Shown in pieces: positions 8,518 through 15,170 of a DNA stretch of 32,279 bases; the first letter of the stretch is position 1; each line of letters begins with the position of its first letter. A model generated the notes under the pieces. The model ran no database searches. It was not told where the DNA came from and saw only the letters and a program-made list of their open reading frames with translations. Source of the stretch: Gammaproteobacteria bacterium (GTDB taxonomy: Bacteria > Pseudomonadota > Gammaproteobacteria > Steroidobacterales > Steroidobacteraceae); assembly GCA_009926865.1 (NCBI GenBank), contig RFOD01000025.1, positions 1-32,279 on the forward strand, in the 5' to 3' direction. A program made the position numbers and the translations under genes.

Positions 8518-9949
8518 CAGCGCCGCCACGGGCGATCACACCAGGCCCCCGACGGGGGCGACGACGTCCTCCTCGGCGACGCGACGAATGACCTCGCTCC
8601 GAGCCCCCTGCCGTCGCCGCGCACATGGCCTCGCGCTCTTCGGGCCCGACCGTCTGCAGACGACGCCACCACTCGACCCAACGCCTATCGGCCATGCCGA
8701 ACTCACCACGTAATTCAAAAAGATCGAAAGCGGCCCGAAACTTTGGATGCTCAAGCGTCCGCAGCGCTCGTCTGCCCCGCGGTTGCTCAAGCCGACTCTG
8801 CAAGGCATACATATCGCGTATCCCGAGTATGAAGCGCCGATGAATGGCCACCCGCTCCTGTATCCGACGCACCTCCAAATCGACCGCATCGAGAATCGTT
8901 CCAATCTCACGCCACTGGGTAGGTGGCGCTTTTTCGATCGTCCGACCAATTGGCCCATACAGTAAGATGGCAAACAAAAAACCGGGCGTGACAGACTTAC
9001 CCGCGTGCACTCGCTCATCGGTATTTTTGAGCCCTTCTCGCAATAAGCGCTCAGGCGCACTACCGGGGTACTGCTGGAAAAACTCAGCGACATTTGGCAA
9101 GAGGCTCGCTAGCAAGCCTCTTGCGCGCAGGACATCGAAGCTTTGTAGCCCATGACCCGTCAAAAAAAGCTTCAGTGACTCATCAAATAATCGGGCTGCG
9201 GGCACGCCCTGCAATAAATATTGTAGAGAACGAATAGGCTCCGCTGTCGATGGTTCCAATGAAAAGCCAAGCTTCGCTTCAAAACGCGCAGCGCGCAGCA
9301 TTCGCACCGGATCTTCTCGATAGCGCGTTTCAGGGTCTCCAATCAGTCGCAATCGTCGAGCCTGAACATCTTCAAACCCACCGCAGTAGTCCCATACCGA
9401 GAAATCAGCGATATTGTAGTAGAGCGCATTGCAAGTGAAATCCCGCCGCCAAATATCGTCATCAATGCTGCCGTAGACGTTATCGCGCAAGATCCGCCCG
9501 CTCTCATCGATTAGTCGATCTTCATCATTGCGATCGAAGATTTCTGGTGCCGAAGATTCAGACATAGGCGCTTGCGACTCAGAGGTGTCAACAAAATCAC
9601 CTTCCAAAGCCCCATCGAGCACCTCAACCTCTTCGCCTTGCGAGGGAGCGGTCGACGCTCTAAAGGTCGCGACCTCAATGATCTCGCGTCCAAAATAAAC
9701 ATGGGCCAAGCGAAAACGTCGACCGATCAACCGACAGTTACGAAATAATCCTCGCACTTGCTCGGGCAATGCATCGGTCGCGACATCAAAATCTTTCGGC
9801 TCGAGACCCAACATGAGGTCGCGAACACAGCCACCCACCAAAAATGCCTGGAAGCCCGCTTCGCGCAAGCGATAGAGCACACGTAAGGCCTCGGGCGAGA
9901 TTTTCGAGCGAGATATGGGGTGCGCGTCACGCGGAATGATGCGAGCCAA
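8504..9949 (-). CDS. pcnB: Poly(A) polymerase I PcnB
   Basis: Adds 3' poly(A) tails that mark RNA for decay. It carries the class II nucleotidyltransferase core FLVGGCVRDL (about 36-45) with catalytic aspartates in KDFDVATD (about 52-58), the LIGRRFRLAHV motif that separates poly(A) polymerases from CCA-adding enzymes, and DIWRRDFTCNALYY. The tail is basic (RRRGGRRRPRRG). An acidic insertion of roughly 25 residues (around 98-150) lies between the IIEVATFR strand and the RDNVYGSI segment. The open frame runs upstream to 10144, but that part crosses tRNA-Glu and its promoter on the other strand. The first usable start after it is the TTG at 9949, giving ARIIPRDAHPISR as in relatives. The start is uncertain because the ribosome site is weak. 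Confidence 0.93.
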   Translation of the reverse strand: MARIIPRDAHPISRSKISPEALRVLYRLREAGFQAFLVGGCVRDLMLGLEPKDFDVATDALPEQVRGLFRNCRLIGRRFRLAHVYFGREIIEVATFRASTAPSQGEEVEVLDGALEGDFVDTSESQAPMSESSAPEIFDRNDEDRLIDESGRILRDNVYGSIDDDIWRRDFTCNALYYNIADFSVWDYCGGFEDVQARRLRLIGDPETRYREDPVRMLRAARFEAKLGFSLEPSTAEPIRSLQYLLQGVPAARLFDESLKLFLTGHGLQSFDVLRARGLLASLLPNVAEFFQQYPGSAPERLLREGLKNTDERVHAGKSVTPGFLFAILLYGPIGRTIEKAPPTQWREIGTILDAVDLEVRRIQERVAIHRRFILGIRDMYALQSRLEQPRGRRALRTLEHPKFRAAFDLFELRGEFGMADRRWVEWWRRLQTVGPEEREAMCAATAGGSERGHSSRRRGGRRRPRRGPGVIARGGADGAS

Positions 9950-9991
9950 AGCCGGTGTCCGTGGGGAGCGTTCAAAGTGTTTGCGTTCTGC

Positions 9992-10019
9992 TTGAGCAAT
10001 GGGACGGTAGGAATATAAT
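9992..10019 (+). promoter_or_regulatory. Sigma-70 promoter for tRNA-Glu (and the LOG gene)
   Basis: TTGAGC (9992-9997) and a perfect TATAAT (10014-10019) are 16 bases apart, followed by a GC-rich discriminator (GCGCGCC) of the kind found at stringently controlled stable-RNA promoters. The predicted start near 10026 is about 26 bases before the tRNA-Glu 5' end. It lies within the spurious upstream extension of the pcnB frame. Confidence 0.75.
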
Positions 10020-10051
10020 AGCGCGCCTCGTCGGACATGACTTGGCTCTGC

Positions 10052-10127
10052 GCTCCTTTCGTCTAGAGGCCCAGGACATAGCCCTCTCAAGGCTGTAACA
10101 CGGGTTCGAATCCCGTAAGGAGCGCCA
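10052..10127 (+). tRNA. tRNA-Glu, anticodon CTC
   Basis: Complete 76-nt cloverleaf: acceptor GCTCCTT pairs with AAGGAGC, discriminator G73 and an encoded CCA. The anticodon stem TAGCC/GGCTG encloses loop CTCTCAA (anticodon CTC, codon GAG); T arm ACGGG-TTCGAAT-CCCGT. The D region GTCTAGAGGCCCAGGAC is characteristic of bacterial tRNA-Glu. The acceptor 3' strand AAGGAG also fits as a Shine-Dalgarno for the next gene, six bases downstream. Confidence 0.97.
10117..10122 (+). promoter_or_regulatory. Ribosome binding site embedded in the tRNA-Glu acceptor stem
   Basis: AAGGAG, the 3' strand of the tRNA acceptor stem, lies 11 bases before the GTG at 10134. An in-frame TAA at 10116-10118 means the downstream gene cannot start earlier than this. 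Folding or 3' processing of the tRNA would hide or remove the site, so translation of the LOG gene may depend on unprocessed transcript. Spacing is longer than ideal. Confidence 0.5.
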
Positions 10128-10133
10128 TCTCTC

Positions 10134-10919
10134 GTGACACCCACTGACGCCCAAATTGAGCAACTTCGAGCGCAAATTACCGCGCATCCCAGCTATCGGC
10201 TGGCCGAAGACGATCTCGAGTTTCTTGAAAGCGATGCCGCACGGGCGGTCAGGCTCGCCCTAGAATTTCACCGTACAGAGACCTATCTGCAGGCAGCGGG
10301 CATCGAATCCACCGTGGTGGTGTTTGGTAGCGCTCGGGTCCCCGCCCCCGAAAGCGGTTTGGCAACCCCCCGACAAGTTGGCTACTACGAAGAGGGTCGG
10401 CGGTTTGGCTTTGAGCTGAGCTCAAAGGCGCTGCACACCCAGGGCTGTCATCAGCTCGTTGTGGCCACAGGGGGTGGACCCGGACTGATGGAAGCGGCAA
10501 ATCGCGGCGCATATGAAGCCGGTGCACCGAGCATTGGCTTTAACATTCGATTACCGCACGAGCAGTTTCCGAATCCGTATATCACGCCGGGACTCGCGTT
10601 CAGTTTCCGCTACTTTGCGCTGCGTAAAATGCACTTCATGTTTCGCGCTCGAGCGCTCGTTGCCCTACCGGGCGGCTTTGGCACGTTAGATGAAGTCTTT
10701 GAGGCGCTGAATCTAGTACTCACACGCACCATCGAGGTTATGCCAATCGTCTTGGTGGGGCGAGAGTACTGGCAGCGAGTGCTGGATCTGGATTACCTCG
10801 CCACCGAGGGCTTCATAGACCTCGCCGACCAAGAGCTCGTGCACCTCACTGATTCTGGTAGTGAGGCGGCCGAGTTTGTTCTCGCACGCTGCGGTTGTGA
10901 CAAACCGCCACCGCCTTAA
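10134..10919 (+). CDS. LOG-family (TIGR00730-type) nucleotide 5'-monophosphate phosphoribohydrolase-like protein
   Basis: Rossmann-fold protein of the LOG / 'lysine decarboxylase-like' family. Characterised members cleave the N-glycosidic bond of (cytokinin) riboside or purine 5'-monophosphates; the substrate here is unknown. The family signature is complete: VVVFGSARVP at about 61-70, GGGPGLMEAAN at about 113-123, and PGGFGTLDE at about 179-187. The 261 residues include an N-terminal helical extension of about 55 residues, as in longer members. GTG start at 10134: a stop at 10116 excludes earlier starts, and no ATG, GTG or TTG follows in frame before the conserved fold begins. The gene begins six bases after tRNA-Glu and has no promoter of its own that I can see, so it is probably read from the tRNA promoter. 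Confidence 0.9.
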   Translation: MTPTDAQIEQLRAQITAHPSYRLAEDDLEFLESDAARAVRLALEFHRTETYLQAAGIESTVVVFGSARVPAPESGLATPRQVGYYEEGRRFGFELSSKALHTQGCHQLVVATGGGPGLMEAANRGAYEAGAPSIGFNIRLPHEQFPNPYITPGLAFSFRYFALRKMHFMFRARALVALPGGFGTLDEVFEALNLVLTRTIEVMPIVLVGREYWQRVLDLDYLATEGFIDLADQELVHLTDSGSEAAEFVLARCGCDKPPPP

Positions 10920-10960
10920 GGGCTGATCGCGATTGGCGCGAGCTCCGTGACGACGACAAT

Positions 10961-10991
10961 GGCTCCTCGTATTCATTTTTATTGAGGAGCT
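10961..10991 (+). promoter_or_regulatory. Hairpin sequestering the hsp20 ribosome binding site (candidate RNA thermometer)
   Basis: GGCTCCTC (10961-10968) pairs over eight contiguous positions (one G-U) with GAGGAGCT (10984-10991), leaving a 15-base AU-rich loop. The 3' arm contains the whole Shine-Dalgarno GAGGAG (10984-10989), 8 bases before the ATG. Small heat-shock genes often use such structures as temperature-opened switches. The T-run lies in the loop rather than after the stem, so it is not an intrinsic terminator. The fold is seen in the sequence; heat control is inferred. Confidence 0.6.
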
Positions 10992-10997
10992 GTTCAC

Positions 10998-11435
10998 ATG
11001 AACCTAAGCCAATGGGAACCCTTTCGCGAGGTCGAAGAATTCATGAGCCGTATGACACCTGCGTTGACGCGCTGGCGTCGCGAAACCAACGGCAGCGCTG
11101 CCATTCAATGGTCGCCCACCGCTGATATCAGCGAGACCGACAAAGAATTCCTCATTTGCGCAGAACTACCGGGTATTGCCCGAGAGGATGTCAAACTCTC
11201 AATCGAAGATGGGGTACTGACCTTGTCGGGCGAAAGACAGCACGAAAAAGAGGACAAAACCGAACGCTTTCATCGCATCGAGCGCTTTCAAGGCTGTTTC
11301 GCCCGCAGCTTTTCTTTGCCGGAAGCCGCTGATACATCACGCATTCACGCTGAATCGCACGATGGCACACTTACCGTACACATCCCGAAAACCGCCAAGG
11401 CTGCAACCAAGCGTGTCGACATCAAGGTCAGCTGA
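10998..11435 (+). CDS. Small heat-shock protein, Hsp20 / alpha-crystallin family
   Basis: ATP-independent holdase that binds unfolding proteins. The 145 residues fit the family: a short N-terminal arm (about 1-40), an alpha-crystallin domain (about 45-138) with AELPGIAREDVKLSIEDG and the DGTLTVHIPK signature, and a short basic tail ending VDIKVS. No C-terminal IXI motif is obvious, although the last residues (VDIKV) are IXV-like. It has a strong GAGGAG ribosome site 8 bases before the ATG, held in a hairpin (10961-10991). It follows the LOG gene by about 80 bases on the same strand. No clear sigma-32 promoter was seen, so it may be partly read through from upstream. Confidence 0.95.
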   Translation: MNLSQWEPFREVEEFMSRMTPALTRWRRETNGSAAIQWSPTADISETDKEFLICAELPGIAREDVKLSIEDGVLTLSGERQHEKEDKTERFHRIERFQGCFARSFSLPEAADTSRIHAESHDGTLTVHIPKTAKAATKRVDIKVS

Positions 11436-11475
11436 TCGAACGGCCAAGTGATTGCAGAGCGCATCGATCGTCGCT

Positions 11476-12207
11476 TCACTGCAAGCGGATAGTGATATCA
11501 CCCACACCGGCAGCGGCGACAATTTCTTTGTCGCCCTTGCCGGCCGCGCCGACTCGTACGACGCCACGACCCCGAGAACTCACACCCTCACCGGAGATCG
11601 TCACTTGACCTACCCCCACACTGCCGCGCACTGCGCCGGCCGTGGCTTGTTGAGTGACGATTTCGATATCGCCTACACCGACATCGACATCAATGATCCC
11701 GTTGGCGATCCTGGCTTCGACTTCGCCGACGCCGAGATCAACTTCGAGCTTGGCGGTCATCGCCTCAATCGTCAGTTCACCCACACCCGAGTTCACTTCC
11801 AACAAACCGAGCATTCTTCGGGGCAAGGTAATCTGCCAATCACCCGAGATTTTTTCCTCCTCGAGTGCGAGACGAAGTTGATCCCCTCGTCGCTCGATCT
11901 CGATATCCACCTCAGCAACGTCACGCCGCCCGCCAAACCAGCTTCGGTCCCCCCGGATCTTCACCTGCACCTCAATCTTTTCCGTCTCGCCGAGACGAAC
12001 CACCATCTCACCGACGCTATTGACGACCGTGAGTCGCGTCGTGCTCCCCCACTCCAGACTATGAGCACGCGTGACACGGCTGGTCGCTTGTTTATCGCCA
12101 GACTGTGCTGACGTCGGCGTCATGACGAGCGCTAGCACGCCGAGTATGAATCCGCTCGTCCAGCGTGCAATGCCAGCGGGCTGGTGCGGGAAATGATGGT
12201 GAGTCAT
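11476..12207 (-). CDS. Exported DUF4097-like repeat protein (putative adhesin family)
   Basis: Function unknown. The 243-residue product starts with a signal-peptide-like region (hydrophobic core at about 18-33, cleavage probably near TSAQS). It continues as all-beta repeats: SGVGELTI, LGVGEVEARI, VGVGDIEI, VGVGQVTISG and a final AGVGDITIRLQ, spaced about 18-25 residues apart. This 'GVG' ladder resembles DUF4097/DUF2807 beta-helical proteins, some of which are called putative adhesins, and the mature protein would be periplasmic or surface exposed. ATG at 12207 with GGGAC upstream. It stands alone, convergent with hsp20 and downstream of tRNA-Lys on the same strand. A 7-base inverted repeat lies about 25-45 bases upstream. 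A long antisense frame over it is a shadow. Confidence 0.8.
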   Translation of the reverse strand: MTHHHFPHQPAGIARWTSGFILGVLALVMTPTSAQSGDKQATSRVTRAHSLEWGSTTRLTVVNSVGEMVVRLGETEKIEVQVKIRGDRSWFGGRRDVAEVDIEIERRGDQLRLALEEEKISGDWQITLPRRMLGLLEVNSGVGELTIEAMTAKLEVDLGVGEVEARIANGIIDVDVGVGDIEIVTQQATAGAVRGSVGVGQVTISGEGVSSRGRGVVRVGAAGKGDKEIVAAAGVGDITIRLQ

Positions 12208-12231
12208 GGAACGTCCCTAGCCTTAAGTTGA

Positions 12232-12253
12232 GTGTTATACATCACCATAACAC
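12232..12253. promoter_or_regulatory. Inverted repeat upstream of the DUF4097-like gene
   Basis: Perfect 7-base arms GTGTTAT and ATAACAC flank an 8-base spacer. The minus strand reads TATAAC at 12239-12234, which could serve as a -10 for the gene starting at 12207. The geometry resembles a dimeric regulator operator over a promoter. No matching regulator gene is in the window. Confidence 0.4.
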
Positions 12254-12307
12254 ACAGCCCGTCACCGTGCCAATCGGGAAATGCCTAAGCGCGGCGTAAG
12301 CGGGGAA

Positions 12308-12383
12308 TGGTGGGTCCTGACAGATTCGAACTGTCGACCAACTGGTTAAAAGCCAGCTGCTCTACCGACTGAGCTAAGGACCC
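12308..12383 (-). tRNA. tRNA-Lys, anticodon TTT
   Basis: Complete 76-nt cloverleaf on the minus strand: acceptor GGGTCCT/AGGACCC, discriminator A73 and encoded CCA. The anticodon loop is CTTTTAA (anticodon TTT) and the T loop TTCGAAT. It is very close to tRNA-Lys of other gammaproteobacteria. It lies 23 bases behind the queC stop on the same strand and may be part of the tol-pal-que transcript. Confidence 0.97.
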
Positions 12384-12406
12384 ATCCGTGGGGAGGAGCC
12401 GCTATT

Positions 12407-13087
12407 TTATACATATCGCGTCGGATCGGTCACACCTGCTGCGGTAAATCCCTCGGCACGCAGGCGACAGGAGTCACACACGCCGCAGGCTCTGCCCTCA
12501 GCGTCGGCCTGATAACAGGACACCGTCAGCGAGTAATCCACGCCAAGGCGCAACCCCTCGCGGATGATCTCGGCCTTGCTCAGCGAGATTAATGGCGCTT
12601 CGATCTTTAGAGCCTGCCCCTCCACACCCGCTTTGGTGGCTAGCATCGCCAAGCGCTGATAGGCCTCAATGAATTCGGGCCGACAGTCGGGATATCCCGA
12701 ATAATCGACAGCATTCACCCCCATAAAAATATGTTTCGCTCCAATTACCTCCGCCCAGCCGAGCGCGAGCGAGAGCATCAACGTATTACGTGCGGGCACA
12801 TACGTGCTCGGTATCCCTTCGGTGGGACTCGTCGGCACTACAAGCGCCAAATCAGTTAGAGACGAGCCGCCAATCCCTGCGAGATCGACCCCCATCACCC
12901 GATGCTCCACCACACCAAACACTTGCGCCACCCTCGCCGCAGCCGCAAGCTCGGCTGAGTGGCGCTGCCCGTAATGCACAGACAAGGCATAGCACTCAAA
13001 GCCGCGCTCTTGGGCCATGGCGACTACCGTGGCAGAATCCAGCCCGCCCGAAAGCAAGACCACCGCTTTTTGATGAGAGCGACTCAT
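12407..13087 (-). CDS. queC: 7-cyano-7-deazaguanine synthase QueC
   Basis: ATP-dependent conversion of 7-carboxy-7-deazaguanine to preQ0 in queuosine synthesis. The 226-residue PP-loop protein has SGGLDS at about 13-18, the [11 protein letters not shown] segment, and the C-terminal zinc-binding cysteines in [14 protein letters not shown] and CDSC. ATG overlaps the queE stop (ATGA), so translation is coupled. queE makes its substrate, and queG, elsewhere in the window, finishes the pathway. It precedes tRNA-Lys. Confidence 0.97.
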   Translation of the reverse strand: MSRSHQKAVVLLSGGLDSATVVAMAQERGFECYALSVHYGQRHSAELAAAARVAQVFGVVEHRVMGVDLAGIGGSSLTDLALVVPTSPTEGIPSTYVPARNTLMLSLALGWAEVIGAKHIFMGVNAVDYSGYPDCRPEFIEAYQRLAMLATKAGVEGQALKIEAPLISLSKAEIIREGLRLGVDYSLTVSCYQADAEGRACGVCDSCRLRAEGFTAAGVTDPTRYV

Positions 13088-13734
13088 CGTCCTGGCGCAT
13101 TACCCCAAAGATATTTATGTAACTGAACCTGCAAACGCACGTTCAGACCGTCCGCTAACATCCAATCGGCGAGCTCGCCGGGGGCGAGAATCTCGTGGCT
13201 GGGTGAAAATAACACCCCACAGCGTCGATCGAGCGCGCGCGATCTGACCTGTTCACGGCTCCACTCATAATCAGCCCGATCGGCGATCACAAACTTCAAT
13301 AAATCTGCTGGAGTTAAACGCTCGAGCTCCTCGTAGCGATTACGTCGCTCCTCACCTGAGGCAGGTGTTTTGACATCCACCACTTTCACTACGCGGGAAT
13401 CGACTTGCGCCAGTGACATTGCACCACTCGTTTCGAGCGACACGCGATAGCCCGCCTCACACAAGGCGCTGAGCAAGGCATGCACCGCCGCCTGCGCCAA
13501 CGGCTCGCCCCCGGTGACACACACATGACGAGTCTTGAGCTCGGCGACCCGCGCCAAGATATCGGGCAACGTCCACCATTGTCCGCCACTGAATGCATAG
13601 GCCGTGTCGCAATACACACAGCGCAAAGGACAACCCGTGAGCCGAATAAAAACCGTAGGAATCCCCGCTGTGTCGGCTTCACCCTGCAAAGAGCGAAATA
13701 TTTCTGTGAGCTTGAGTCGCGGCGTGCCGCTCAT
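13084..13734 (-). CDS. queE: 7-carboxy-7-deazaguanine synthase QueE
   Basis: Radical-SAM enzyme that contracts 6-carboxytetrahydropterin to 7-carboxy-7-deazaguanine. The 216 residues show the substrate-side [10 protein letters not shown] motif, the CX3CX2C cluster motif [11 protein letters not shown] (C35, C39, C42), and the SAM-binding [10 protein letters not shown] at 13734 overlaps the cpoB stop (ATGA) and its own stop overlaps queC, forming a coupled pair. Insertion of queE-queC between cpoB and tRNA-Lys is a known gammaproteobacterial arrangement. Confidence 0.97.
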   Translation of the reverse strand: MSGTPRLKLTEIFRSLQGEADTAGIPTVFIRLTGCPLRCVYCDTAYAFSGGQWWTLPDILARVAELKTRHVCVTGGEPLAQAAVHALLSALCEAGYRVSLETSGAMSLAQVDSRVVKVVDVKTPASGEERRNRYEELERLTPADLLKFVIADRADYEWSREQVRSRALDRRCGVLFSPSHEILAPGELADWMLADGLNVRLQVQLHKYLWGNAPGR

Positions 13735-14540
13735 GGCGACTCCGAGCCCGATGCGGCATCCCCCATTCGGCCAAGTGCCTGTCGCGCAAGTGGCGCCGCC
13801 GCCGAATCAGGGTAGCGACTCGACACCGTTTCAAAACTCTTCCGAGCCGCATTAAAGCGCTCAAGTTCTAACTCACATAGTCCGCGCTTTAACCAAGTGT
13901 CCGCCGCTTTACCCACATCGGCTATTTCGCTACTCACTTTCTCAAAGTATTCGAGCGCACGCGCGTAATCGCGTAACAAAAAATAGGCTTGGCCGATCCA
14001 GTAGCGTGCGTTGTCGGTCAGCGCATGCGTTGCATGCTGCTGTAGAAAAACCTCGAAGGCCGCGATGGACGCGGGGTAGTCTCCCGCGTTCAGTGATGCG
14101 AGCGCCCGAGCGTACAACACCTCAGGGGTTTCGACCGCAGCAGCCTCGACTGCAGACGTCTCAGCCGATACCGCGGGCGAGGCAGTCGTCTCTGTGCTAC
14201 CCGACTCCGCGGCGACGACCGTTGAGCGTTCAACCCGCAGCTCTGCCCACTCACGCTCGAGTGCGGCCAGGCGACGCTCCTGATCTACGGTCACGGCACG
14301 GTGTTGTTCGCGTAGGGTTTCAAGCTCCCTTGTGAGCAACTCTATCTCACCGCGTTGCTCACGACTCAAGGCCGATAAGGTCTCAATGCGCTGCAACATC
14401 TCAATTAGAGCTTGTCCTTGCACGATCTGCTCGAGACGCTCGACACGCAGTCCCATTTCTTCGACCAAAGTTCGAGTCGACTGCGCCTGAGCCACGAGCG
14501 GACTCAGTAATAGGAGCGCGACACTAAGCGGACGAATCAC
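13731..14540 (-). CDS. cpoB: Cell division coordinator CpoB (YbgF)
   Basis: Periplasmic TolA-binding protein that, in E. coli, coordinates peptidoglycan synthesis by PBP1B with Tol-driven outer-membrane constriction. The 269 residues comprise a signal peptide (MIRPLSVALLLLSPLVAQAQ), an N-terminal coiled coil (about 25-95) for trimerisation, an Ala/Thr-rich linker (about 105-135), and TPR repeats including YARALASLNAGDYPAS, ARYWIGQAYFLLRDY and AARKSFETVSSRYPDS. GTG start overlaps the pal stop (GTGA). It is the last envelope gene in the tol-pal run, before the two queuosine genes. Confidence 0.95.
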   Translation of the reverse strand: MIRPLSVALLLLSPLVAQAQSTRTLVEEMGLRVERLEQIVQGQALIEMLQRIETLSALSREQRGEIELLTRELETLREQHRAVTVDQERRLAALEREWAELRVERSTVVAAESGSTETTASPAVSAETSAVEAAAVETPEVLYARALASLNAGDYPASIAAFEVFLQQHATHALTDNARYWIGQAYFLLRDYARALEYFEKVSSEIADVGKAADTWLKRGLCELELERFNAARKSFETVSSRYPDSAAAPLARQALGRMGDAASGSESP

Positions 14541-15118
14541 CGTCCGTACACCAATTCCACTCGACGATTTAAGGCCAATGACGCCTCATCTTCGCCAGCA
14601 GCGGCCAAGCGCTCTTCACCGTAACTGACCGTCTCGATCCGCAGATCTGCGATGCCAAGCAGCCCTAAGGCGCGTCGCACGCTCTGCGCCCGACGCTCGC
14701 CCAAGCCGATGTTGTACTCCGGCGTTCCACGCGGATCGGTATGACCCTCTAAACGCAATTTCAGGTCGGTTCGACTGCTCAAAAAATTTGCATGATCGGT
14801 CAGCGTCGACTGCGACTCAGCGGATAGCTCCGCGCTATCGAAAGCAAAATAAATGACCAGACGTTGACGCAGGACCTCGGGCAAGCCGATATCCCCATCT
14901 TCTCCTTGGCCGACCACGCTCGTCACGGTCGCGACCCCCGTCTCATCCGCTTGCGCGGCGGCCGCAGCCGCGGCGGCCTCTGCCTGTGCTTGCGCCGCAG
15001 CACGTGCGGCCGCTTCGCGTGCAGCGGCCTCTGCCTCATCGGCTTGTCGATCTGTCGAAGCACACGCACTCAGCGTGAGCACGAGCGCCAAAGTTACCCA
15101 TATTTGCAGCCTGTTCAT
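14537..15118 (-). CDS. pal: Peptidoglycan-associated lipoprotein Pal
   Basis: Outer-membrane lipoprotein that binds peptidoglycan and TolB to pull the outer membrane inward during division. The 193 residues start with a lipoprotein signal (lipobox LSAC, acylated Cys19). A very Ala-rich charged linker follows at about 29-57, then an OmpA-like domain with FDSAELSAES and LEGHTDPRGTPEYN. The ATG at 15118 has an excellent AGGAG 8 bases upstream; a TTG at 15136 in the same frame is rejected. The linker, almost only Ala with scattered Glu, Arg and Gln, is unusual and probably helical. Confidence 0.96.
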   Translation of the reverse strand: MNRLQIWVTLALVLTLSACASTDRQADEAEAAAREAAARAAAQAQAEAAAAAAAAQADETGVATVTSVVGQGEDGDIGLPEVLRQRLVIYFAFDSAELSAESQSTLTDHANFLSSRTDLKLRLEGHTDPRGTPEYNIGLGERRAQSVRRALGLLGIADLRIETVSYGEERLAAAGEDEASLALNRRVELVYGR

Positions 15119-15170
15119 GCCGGTATCTCCTGCCAAAGCCTGCCTATTATCTCACGCGCGCCGCAGCCGA

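Noticed and set aside
10961-10991. Hairpin before hsp20 as the LOG-gene terminator
   Set aside because: The T-rich run is in the loop, not after the stem, and the 3' arm is the Shine-Dalgarno of hsp20.
11452-12111. 219-codon plus-strand frame opposite the DUF4097-like gene
   Set aside because: Low-complexity His/Thr/Asp composition mirrors the repeated Val-Gly coding of the real gene. The minus-strand product has a signal peptide and coherent repeats; this one has no recognisable domain.
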